DNA from: Phycisphaerales bacterium
GTDB taxonomy: Bacteria; Planctomycetota; Phycisphaerae; Phycisphaerales; SM1A02
Length of the DNA: 7,393 nt
Reading direction: 5' to 3'
Assembly (NCBI GenBank): GCA_007125255.1
Contig: SLDM01000492.1
Location: 1-7,393 of the forward strand
The notes beneath the pieces were generated by a model. It was given only the letters and a program-made list of their open reading frames with translations, had not been told where the DNA came from and did not search any database. Positions 1-4,844 of this stretch are shown here, in pieces (the stretch's first letter is position 1; the number at the start of each line of letters is the position of its first letter). Made by a program: the position numbers and the translations under genes.

Positions 1-323
1 ACTACTGGCACCTGGTCGACTGCCGAGAGCACCCATCCTGGCCGGCCTTTCTGGAAAGCGAGCAGCCGGCCCGCCTCTGGCTCTACACCACCAGGTCCGC
101 GCGGCCGCACTGGGAAGCGGAGTTTGAGCGCGGCGACTACCTCCTGTTCGGCCGGGAGACGACCGGCGCCCCGGAGGAGATTCACGACTGGGTCAGCGCG
201 ACCTGGAGCGCAGAGCACCGGTTGACGCTGCCCATGAATCCCGCGGCACGGAGTCTCAATGTCGCGACCGTGGTGTGCACGGCCATTTACGAGGGCCTGC
301 GTCAGCTGGCCGGCCGGCCGTAG
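1..323 (+). CDS. trmL: tRNA (cytidine/uridine-34-2'-O)-methyltransferase, TrmL/SPOUT family (5' end missing)
   Basis: This is the C-terminal 106 codons of a SPOUT-class RNA methyltransferase, read in the frame starting at base 3 and ending at TAG 321-323. TrmL uses S-adenosylmethionine to methylate the 2'-OH of the wobble nucleotide 34 in certain tRNAs, including leucine tRNAs; it is cytoplasmic and dimeric. The visible part carries the SPOUT knot motifs: DYLLFGRETTGAP (family pattern FGxETxGLP) and LTLPMNPAARSLNVATVV (family pattern IPM...RSLNLSN), followed by the usual YEGLRQL helix. Upstream, YWHLVDCREHPSWPAFLE lines up with the E. coli TrmL middle region as I remember it. E. coli TrmL is about 157 aa, so roughly 50 residues with the first motif lie outside the window. 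TrmH-type paralogues share the fold, but the short C-terminus with no extra domain favours TrmL. The next gene begins 100 nt downstream on the same strand. Confidence 0.92.
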   Translation, partial: YWHLVDCREHPSWPAFLESEQPARLWLYTTRSARPHWEAEFERGDYLLFGRETTGAPEEIHDWVSATWSAEHRLTLPMNPAARSLNVATVVCTAIYEGLRQLAGRP

Positions 324-343
324 GGCATCATGGTCAAGCGGGA

Positions 344-363
344 TCATGCACGATCAAGCATGA
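344..363 (+). other. Short inverted repeat between trmL and marC
   Basis: TCATGC at 344-349 is the exact reverse complement of GCATGA at 358-363, with an 8-nt loop. No T-run follows, so it is not a convincing Rho-independent terminator. It could be a weak hairpin or a small operator. The rest of this 100-nt gap (324-423) shows only the marC ribosome binding site; I see no clear promoter. Confidence 0.25.
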
Positions 364-403
364 ACAAACTGAACGCATGGCTGGCTTCAGACGTTTCGAA
401 CTC

Positions 404-412
404 GGAAAAGGA
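404..412 (+). promoter_or_regulatory. Ribosome binding site of the MarC-family gene
   Basis: GGAAAAGGA contains the Shine-Dalgarno-like AAGGA, which ends 11 nt before the ATG at 424. It supports that start, which also gives the N-terminal membrane helix expected of the family. Confidence 0.5.
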
Positions 413-423
413 CACAGACTGAT

Positions 424-1173
424 ATGGCGGTCACGCAAATCGGCATCTTCTTCGAATACCTGCTCATCACCATCGCGGCCATCTTCGTGATTGTGAATCC
501 GTTGACGACCGCGTTCATCTTCGTATCGCTCCTTCCTCGCGCGGGCGAGAAGCGGCGCCGCGCGACCGCGAAGCGCGCGGTCATCGTCTCAACGAGCATC
601 TTTTTCACGTTCGCCCTGCTCGGCGGCGTCATCTTTCAACTCTTCGGCATCACCCTGGAGGCGTTTCGAATCGCCGGAGGCATCATTCTCTTCGGGATCG
701 CCATGGGCATGATCCGCAAGGGGCAGGATGAATCGGAGCAGGATGGCGAAGAAGAGGACAGCGACCATCCGAGCGGAAAGAAGGGGCAGGATGTTTCCAT
801 TATTCCCCTGGCGATCCCGTTCATCAGCGGTCCGGGCTCGATCGCCACGGTCATGATCCTGACGAGTGAAGCGCCGAGCATCTGGCACCTCGGCATCGTC
901 TTTCTGGCCATTCTCATCACGACCATCACGTGCTACTACGCGATGGTCTACTCCCGGTTCGTCGTCAAGTACATGGGCGAGACCGGCAAGGAGATCGCCA
1001 CCAAACTGTTCGGTCTGATCCTGTCGGTCATCGCCGTTCAGTTCGTGATCAACGGCGTCTACGATGTCTACCGCGGGCTTCCCCCGGAGCGAGGTCCCGT
1101 CGCCGCAGAACAGCTTCTGATCGAAGAATCGGGAACCGATGGGGCGGACGCGGTGGAGCAGGCGGTTGAGTGA
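424..1173 (+). CDS. MarC-family (UPF0056) integral membrane protein
   Basis: This 249-aa inner-membrane protein belongs to the MarC/UPF0056 family, sometimes annotated as neutral amino acid (NAAT) transporters. The true substrate is unsettled, and the old link of MarC to multiple antibiotic resistance has not held up. About six hydrophobic helices are visible, near residues 9-32, 52-73, 82-98, 127-147, 153-175 and 193-216. Each half carries the family's conserved NP/PG-type signature: VNPLTTAFIF at 24-33 and IPLAIPFISGPGSIATVMIL at 127-146. A very acidic loop (residues 101-114, mostly D, E, Q and S) joins the halves; such charged linkers are usual in this family. The family is typically 200-220 aa, and the extra length here is the loop plus a roughly 30-residue polar, acidic tail after residue 219. 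It stands 100 nt after trmL and converges with the lipoprotein gene. Family membership is very likely; I give no symbol because function is not established. Confidence 0.93.
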   Translation: MAVTQIGIFFEYLLITIAAIFVIVNPLTTAFIFVSLLPRAGEKRRRATAKRAVIVSTSIFFTFALLGGVIFQLFGITLEAFRIAGGIILFGIAMGMIRKGQDESEQDGEEEDSDHPSGKKGQDVSIIPLAIPFISGPGSIATVMILTSEAPSIWHLGIVFLAILITTITCYYAMVYSRFVVKYMGETGKEIATKLFGLILSVIAVQFVINGVYDVYRGLPPERGPVAAEQLLIEESGTDGADAVEQAVE

Positions 1174-1235
1174 GGTTCTGAAGCCGGCCCCCGAGACGAT
1201 GTCCGGTCGGACTCGCCTGCAACGCGGCAGCGGGG

Positions 1236-1730
1236 CTACCGGATGCGTTCCCGTTCTTCCAGCGGCTCGGCGGGGATGGCGATGAGCCCGATCAGCGGCG
1301 TTTCCTCATCGACCTGGATCTGCACCAGCCGCACCGGGTCGGGGGCGTAGATCCGGAAGAATCCGCCGGCGTTCATCACCTCGCCGCGCTCATCGTAGAA
1401 CTGCCACAAGGAGAACCGTCGTGTTTCGCCGGCCCGGAGCCGATCGACCTTCTTCATGTACCGCTGGTTGATCCACAGTGTGAAGTCGCGGTAGGTCGTC
1501 CCGGTCGCGTTGACGATTTCAATGTTGGTTTCATCGCGGAAGACCTGGATGTCCACCGAGCTCGCCACGTGCAATTCGTGCGGATACGCCTCCGCCGCTC
1601 GTTCCGGAAAGTACTGCGACCGGGCGCATCCCGCCGTGAGCATCAGACCGGCCACTCCCGCCAGGAGGGGAGCGATGTAAGCTCGGCGGGAGCCGGCGCG
1701 AGAACGTGCTGAATCGGTCGGGTGGCTCAT
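1236..1730 (-). CDS. Small predicted lipoprotein, unknown function
   Basis: This is a 164-aa protein with a lipoprotein signal: a basic n-region, a hydrophobic stretch at residues 19-31, then LTAGC with the acylated cysteine expected at 35. The n-region reads SRRAYI at residues 14-19, close to the twin-arginine consensus (S/T-R-R-x-F-L-K), so export of a folded form is possible. The mature part (about 130 aa) alternates polar and hydrophobic residues and looks beta-rich, with aromatic landmarks FTLWINQRYMKKV (83-95) and FSLWQFYDERG (106-116), and it ends in an acidic/basic tail. I recognise no domain. The gene lies 36 nt downstream of the queuosine-precursor transporter gene on the same strand and may be co-transcribed with it. 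No Shine-Dalgarno precedes the ATG (complement of 1728-1730), and a TATGCT box lies 9 nt before it. An alternative Met at residue 30 would remove the signal peptide, so the first ATG is chosen. Confidence 0.8.
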   Translation of the reverse strand: MSHPTDSARSRAGSRRAYIAPLLAGVAGLMLTAGCARSQYFPERAAEAYPHELHVASSVDIQVFRDETNIEIVNATGTTYRDFTLWINQRYMKKVDRLRAGETRRFSLWQFYDERGEVMNAGGFFRIYAPDPVRLVQIQVDEETPLIGLIAIPAEPLEERERIR

Positions 1731-1739
1731 CGCCCGGGC

Positions 1740-1745
1740 AGCATA
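1740..1745 (-). promoter_or_regulatory. Candidate -10 box (TATGCT) before the lipoprotein gene
   Basis: On the minus strand TATGCT ends 9 nt before the ATG. Transcription starting 6-8 nt after it would begin almost at the start codon, giving a leaderless message, consistent with the missing Shine-Dalgarno. I see no good -35 about 17 nt upstream, so this could be chance. Confidence 0.25.
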
Positions 1746-1766
1746 CCCGACCGGGGACCCTTCGTG

Positions 1767-2621
1767 CTAGACGGCCGGACCACCCTCATCGGAATCCTCC
1801 AGCGCGATCTGCTCGCGGTCCGCCTCGTGTTCCCGGATCGGGTCGATCCGCAGATAGCGGGCGAGGATCGGCACGCCGAGGTAGAACGGAAGGGTATCCA
1901 GCACCGCCACGGCGAACTTGAACGCGTAGCCGGTGGCGATCAGCACCCAGAGCTGCGGGTGGAGCGGGTCTTCGGTATCGATGATGCCGGAGAGGCCGCC
2001 CACGGCGTAGGTGATGTAGATGACCAGCGTGGTATCGATGAACTGACTGACGGTGGTCGATCCGCAGTTGCGCAGCCAGAGGTGTCTGCCTCGTGTGAGC
2101 CATTTCCAGAAGTGGAAGATGTAGACGTCACACATCTGGGCGGCGAGGTACGCCACCATGGACGCGGTCACCGCGCCGAACGCGAGGGTGCGCACTTCGA
2201 AGAAGACCGGAAGCCGATCGGCCTCATCCGTCGCGATTCCGCCGGCGGCATCGAGTTCCTCGAAGCCGGGCAGAATGCCCCCGATCCAGAGGATGAACAT
2301 GACCCAGAGATTGAGCAGCAGCCCGACCCAGACCACGGCGCTGGCCCGCTTCTTCCCATAGAGCTCGCTGATAAAATCGGTGCAGAGGAATGTGATCGGG
2401 TAGGGGAGTACGCCGACGGCGATGGCGAAGACGAAGTCCGAGGTTTCCGGCCGCTCGATCGTACCGAGGTGAATGAACCTCGTGACGCCGAGGATGTTGA
2501 GCATGGTCAGCGAGCCGAGGAACAGCCCCGCCAGAACGAGAAAGACCCGCTCCCGCCGCGCGTGCAGATGAGATGCCTCGATGGGGTGCAGTTTCTGCTG
2601 GTGTGGAGAACCCGATGACAT
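1767..2621 (-). CDS. Queuosine precursor transporter, VUT family (DUF165/YhhQ type)
   Basis: This 284-aa integral membrane protein belongs to the family whose E. coli member YhhQ takes up preQ0/preQ1, the 7-deazaguanine precursors of the queuosine wobble base in tRNA. The family landmarks appear in order: LPYPITFLCTDFISELYGKK (72-91, with T81, D82 and E87), QMCDVYIFHFW (162-172), RNCGSTTVSQFIDTT (184-198) and YAFKFAVAVLDTLPFYLGV (232-250, with K235 and P245). About six hydrophobic helices surround these. YhhQ is about 221 aa; the extra length here is an N-terminal polar stretch, a loop around 115-143 and a charged tail after 255 (many D, E and R). The frame is open for 37 more codons upstream. 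I chose the ATG whose complement is 2619-2621 because AGGAGGAG lies 13 nt before it and the upstream Met codons have no such site. It is divergent from nadC and first of a probable two-gene unit with the lipoprotein. No queuosine-synthesis gene is in the window. Confidence 0.9.
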   Translation of the reverse strand: MSSGSPHQQKLHPIEASHLHARRERVFLVLAGLFLGSLTMLNILGVTRFIHLGTIERPETSDFVFAIAVGVLPYPITFLCTDFISELYGKKRASAVVWVGLLLNLWVMFILWIGGILPGFEELDAAGGIATDEADRLPVFFEVRTLAFGAVTASMVAYLAAQMCDVYIFHFWKWLTRGRHLWLRNCGSTTVSQFIDTTLVIYITYAVGGLSGIIDTEDPLHPQLWVLIATGYAFKFAVAVLDTLPFYLGVPILARYLRIDPIREHEADREQIALEDSDEGGPAV

Positions 2622-2634
2622 GGCGGAAGGTTCA

Positions 2635-2642
2635 CTCCTCCT
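2635..2642 (-). promoter_or_regulatory. Ribosome binding site deciding the transporter start
   Basis: The minus strand reads AGGAGGAG here, 13 nt before the ATG at 2621. Spacing is slightly long but the match to the anti-Shine-Dalgarno is strong. The in-frame Met codons upstream (complements of 2658-2660 and 2682-2684) have nothing comparable, so they are unlikely starts. Confidence 0.6.
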
Positions 2643-2679
2643 GGCGACGTTTCGGATCATGGACTGACCGATGAAGCAG

Positions 2680-2685
2680 ATCATA
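2680..2685 (-). promoter_or_regulatory. Candidate -10 box (TATGAT) for the transporter-lipoprotein unit
   Basis: The minus strand reads TATGAT, one mismatch from TATAAT, in the 132-nt divergent gap between the transporter gene and nadC. It would give a leader of about 50 nt holding the AGGAGG site. The hexamer 17 nt further upstream does not match TTGACA, so the assignment rests on the -10 alone. Confidence 0.35.
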
Positions 2686-2739
2686 ACCGGCGCAGCGGGA
2701 GGATTTCGCCGCGGGAGTCGGCGGCGATTCACGAGCGGC

Positions 2740-2745
2740 TATACT
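2740..2745 (+). promoter_or_regulatory. Candidate -10 box (TATACT) for nadC-birA
   Basis: TATACT, one mismatch from TATAAT, lies 8 nt before the ATG at 2754 in otherwise very GC-rich DNA. The -35 position is GTCGGC and does not match. If used, transcription would begin at or a base or two before the ATG, making nadC leaderless, or else translation begins at the internal ATG at 2781. Confidence 0.4.
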
Positions 2746-2753
2746 TGGCATCG

Positions 2754-3695
2754 ATGTCCGAGGAAAGTCGACCAAGACCGATGCCCGATCTGGAAGCGAT
2801 CATCGAACCGCTCATCGCGAGCGGCCGCGTCTCCACACTGCTTGACCTGGCGATCGAGGAGGATCTCGGTGAGCAGGGCGACATTACGACCAAGAGCATC
2901 GTCGAACTCGACCGCACCGGGCACGCCCGGCTCATCACGCGCCAGCCCGGCGTGCTCGCCGGCATCGCGCTGGTGGAGAAGATCCTCGACCGGTTCAGGA
3001 TCACCGATGGCCTCACGCTCAAGGCCGCCGACGGGCAGCGGATCAGCACCGACCAGACCCTCGCGGTGATCGACGCCCCGCTGGCGCGGATTCTGACCGC
3101 GGAGCGGACCGTGCTCAACGTGCTCGGCCGGTTATGCGGTGTCGCGACCAAGACGCGGCGCTTCGTGGATGCGGTTTCGGGGACCAAAGCCGAGATCTGC
3201 GACACGCGAAAGACCACCCCCGGCTGGCGGGCGCTGGAAAAGTACGCCGTCGCCTGCGGCGGGGGCACGCTCCACCGCATGGGGCTCTATGACGCCGCGC
3301 TTTACAAGGACAACCATCTCGCCCACATTCCGCTGGAGAATCTGCGGAGCCGGCTCGTGCAGTCCGCCCGTCAGGCGCGGAGTCACTACGGCGCAACGTT
3401 CGTGGAAGTGGAATGTGACACGCTCGAGCAGTTTGAGCAGGTGCTGGGCGTGGAGCGGGGATTGATCGACTACGTTCTTCTGGACAACATGTCGCCGGAC
3501 ATGATGCGCGACGCCGTTGCGATGCGGAATGAACGCGGCTCGGCGATTCAGCTCGAGGCGTCCGGCGGGATTGCGCTCGACACCGTCCGCGCGGTCGCGG
3601 AGACGGGCGTGGAACGGATTTCCGTCGGCGCGATGACGCACTCCGCGTCGTGGCTGGATCTGTCTCTGGACATCGAATCGAGGACCGCCTCTTGA
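2754..3695 (+). CDS. nadC: Nicotinate-nucleotide diphosphorylase (carboxylating), quinolinate phosphoribosyltransferase
   Basis: NadC converts quinolinate and PRPP to nicotinate mononucleotide, CO2 and pyrophosphate, the step where de novo NAD synthesis joins the salvage route; it is a cytoplasmic dimer or hexamer. The 313-aa length is close to the usual 280-300. In order: the N-terminal EEDLGEQGDITT (36-46), AERTVLNVLGRLCGVAT (116-132) with the active-site R118, DTRKTTPGWRALEKYA (150-165) with the PRPP/quinolinate-binding R and K, HRMGLYDAALYKDNH (174-188), VEVE (217-220), LLDNM (242-246), EASGGI (268-273) and SVGAMTHSA (290-298). All key residues look intact. The frame is open to a TTG at 2745. 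I use ATG 2754, but ATG 2781 (giving MPDLEAII...) is possible, since neither has a good Shine-Dalgarno and a TATACT box sits just upstream of 2754. It is divergent from the transporter and followed 11 nt later by birA, so the two are likely co-transcribed. Confidence 0.96.
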   Translation: MSEESRPRPMPDLEAIIEPLIASGRVSTLLDLAIEEDLGEQGDITTKSIVELDRTGHARLITRQPGVLAGIALVEKILDRFRITDGLTLKAADGQRISTDQTLAVIDAPLARILTAERTVLNVLGRLCGVATKTRRFVDAVSGTKAEICDTRKTTPGWRALEKYAVACGGGTLHRMGLYDAALYKDNHLAHIPLENLRSRLVQSARQARSHYGATFVEVECDTLEQFEQVLGVERGLIDYVLLDNMSPDMMRDAVAMRNERGSAIQLEASGGIALDTVRAVAETGVERISVGAMTHSASWLDLSLDIESRTAS

Positions 3696-3706
3696 GCGGC
3701 GGCGTC

Positions 3707-4498
3707 ATGCAGAACCCCGAAGTCAACGGTTGGCCCCGTGCTCTGAAGGAGACGATCCAAGAGGTCGGCCCGCCGTTTGAGCGCGTTCGCGTCTACGGGG
3801 AAACGGACTCGACCCAGGAGATCGCGCGCCGTGAGCGCGCCGGATCGGGGACGTTGATCGTCGCCGGTCGACAGACGCGCGGCCGGGGCCGGCTCGGCAG
3901 CGCCTGGGCGGATACCGCGCACGATGGCGTGGCGATGACGTTGGTCCTCCCGCGTGAGCGGGGAGAACGATTCGCTTTCGCCGTCGCGGTAGCCGTGGCG
4001 CGGGCGGCGGAGCAGTGGTTGGGGCCGCGGGTCCGGATCAAGTGGCCGAATGACCTCCTGGTCGACGGGCGCAAGCTGGCCGGCATACTGATCGAACAGA
4101 CCGGCGCCCACGCGCTGATCGGCATCGGAGTGAACGTCGCGCAGACGATCTGGCCGCGTGAGCTTGATCAGAAGGCCGTCAGCCTGACCCAGCTCGGGGC
4201 TCCGGTTTCTCGGTTGGAGGTGATGCAGCGCCTGATCGTCGAGGTGGCGCGTGCGCTCGCACTGGAACCGGAGCAGCTGATGGAGGAGTACGCCGCCCGT
4301 GACGGTCTGCGGGGGCGCACGGTGACGGTTCTTCGCGCCGGCAGGGAGTTTCACGGCCAGGTCCGTTCGATGGATCTGCGGAAGGGGCTTACCCTGGAGA
4401 CGCCGGAGGGGGACTCGGTGCAGCTTCCGGCGATGGAGAGCCGCCTCCTCTCTGGTTCGCATTCCGTCAGGGCTTCGTCTCCAGACACGTCGGCGTGA
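3707..4498 (+). CDS. birA: Biotin--[acetyl-CoA-carboxylase] ligase, class I (no DNA-binding domain)
   Basis: The enzyme activates biotin with ATP to biotinyl-5'-AMP and transfers it to the lysine of biotin carboxyl carrier protein for fatty acid synthesis. At 263 aa it holds only the catalytic and C-terminal domains; the N-terminal helix-turn-helix of regulatory (class II) BirA is absent, so it should not repress biotin genes. Visible motifs are TDSTQE (33-38), the biotin-binding loop GRGRLGSAW (59-67), IKWPNDLLVDGRKLAGILIE (111-130) with the biotin-contacting K112, and IGIGVNV (138-144). An SH3-like C-terminal domain follows from about 200 (GRTVTVL...GLTLETPEG). The biotin-loop Arg equivalent to E. 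coli R118 is kept, but the next conserved Arg of GRGRxGR is Ser65. ATG 3707 is preferred; GTG 3650 in the same frame would overlap the nadC end by 46 nt. No strong Shine-Dalgarno is seen, so coupling to nadC translation is likely. Confidence 0.94.
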   Translation: MQNPEVNGWPRALKETIQEVGPPFERVRVYGETDSTQEIARRERAGSGTLIVAGRQTRGRGRLGSAWADTAHDGVAMTLVLPRERGERFAFAVAVAVARAAEQWLGPRVRIKWPNDLLVDGRKLAGILIEQTGAHALIGIGVNVAQTIWPRELDQKAVSLTQLGAPVSRLEVMQRLIVEVARALALEPEQLMEEYAARDGLRGRTVTVLRAGREFHGQVRSMDLRKGLTLETPEGDSVQLPAMESRLLSGSHSVRASSPDTSA

Positions 4499-4521
4499 AC
4501 GGCAAGAACGAGTGGTCATTC

Positions 4522-4552
4522 CCGGCCCGTCCGGGGCAATCTGGCCGGTTTT
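4522..4552 (+). terminator. Probable Rho-independent terminator of nadC-birA
   Basis: CCGGCC (4522-4527) pairs perfectly with GGCCGG (4543-4548) and TTTT follows at 4549-4552, then GTCG. The 15-nt loop contains a competing stem, CCCGG 4521-4525 with CCGGG 4531-4535. The placement 23 nt after the birA stop fits a terminator; the short T-run and large loop make it moderate evidence. Confidence 0.45.
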
Positions 4553-4569
4553 GTCGTGATCAGGGGAAT

Positions 4570-4590
4570 AGACCGGGCCGCCCGTGGTCT
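4570..4590 (+). other. Compact GC-rich hairpin
   Basis: AGACC (4570-4574) pairs with GGTCT (4586-4590), and inside it GGG (4575-4577) with CCC (4581-4583) around a CCG loop, leaving GT bulged. That makes an 8-bp stem without a T-tail. It could be a leader structure of the following gene, a second termination aid or chance in GC-rich DNA. Confidence 0.3.
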
Positions 4591-4756
4591 CCATGATTGA
4601 CGCGGCGTGCGGCACGGCGCGGATCGCGTCGCCTCAGTCGTCGGCGCCCCGGCTTTCTCCGGTCGCCTCTGGCGGCGGGTCCGCACCGGGCAGGTGGAAG
4701 CAGCACTCCGGTGTCGCCAGCCCGTGTGTGCGAACCGGTGAGACCAGCCGGAATCA

Positions 4757-4792
4757 GGAACAGCAGTAGGAAAAGCAGTAGTAAAAGCGGCG
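4757..4792 (+). repeat. 12-bp-period purine-rich tandem repeat
   Basis: Three head-to-tail 12-mers: GGAACAGCAGTA (4757-4768), GGAAAAGCAGTA (4769-4780) and the diverged GTAAAAGCGGCG (4781-4792). The first two differ at one position; the third matches the second at 8 of 12. A fourth, poor unit may follow to 4804. It lies 52 nt before the start of the large exported protein, in its probable leader or promoter, and is visibly less GC-rich than its surroundings. Confidence 0.55.
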
Positions 4793-4831
4793 GGGAAAAC
4801 CAGCATCAGGGTCAGCACGCGGGCCCGAAAC

Positions 4832-4840
4832 GAGGAAGAG
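4832..4840 (+). promoter_or_regulatory. Ribosome binding site of the 743-aa protein
   Basis: GAGGAAGAG contains AGGA 8 nt before ATG 4845, close to ideal. It decides for that ATG over the in-frame ATG at 4878, which has no such site. Confidence 0.65.
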
Positions 4841-4844
4841 TCCA

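Larger units (their letters stand above)
4499..4844. other. 346-nt intergenic region
   Basis: I see no convincing gene here between birA and the large exported protein. Open frames of 61-83 codons exist on the plus strand but have no family resemblance, poor start context and Arg/Ser-rich composition typical of GC-rich non-coding frames. The stretch does hold a probable terminator (4522-4552), a second compact hairpin (4570-4590), a 12-bp-period purine-rich repeat (4757-4792) and a good ribosome binding site (4832-4840). The promoter of the large gene should lie here but no convincing -35/-10 pair stands out: a TTGACG at 4597-4602 lacks a matching -10. Confidence 0.6.

Noticed and set aside
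724..783. Acidic insertion in the MarC-family protein as a novel domain
   Set aside because: Charged linkers between the two halves are common in MarC/UPF0056 proteins.
1201..1212. Perfect inverted repeat GTCCGGTCGGAC-like element between the convergent marC and lipoprotein genes
   Set aside because: It allows only a 4-bp stem with a 4-nt loop and has no T-run on either strand, too weak to call a bidirectional terminator.
1722..2618. 298-codon open frame on the plus strand across the transporter gene
   Set aside because: It is antisense to a gene with clear VUT-family motifs. Its own product is rich in charged residues and has no recognisable domain, as expected of an antiparallel shadow in GC-rich DNA.
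3548..4615. 355-codon minus-strand frame over birA
   Set aside because: Antisense to a ligase with all catalytic motifs; the product is Arg/Pro/His-rich and without pattern.
4757..4804. 12-bp repeat as a CRISPR array or iteron origin
   Set aside because: Units are head-to-tail without spacers, too few and too diverged for CRISPR, and no replication gene is near.
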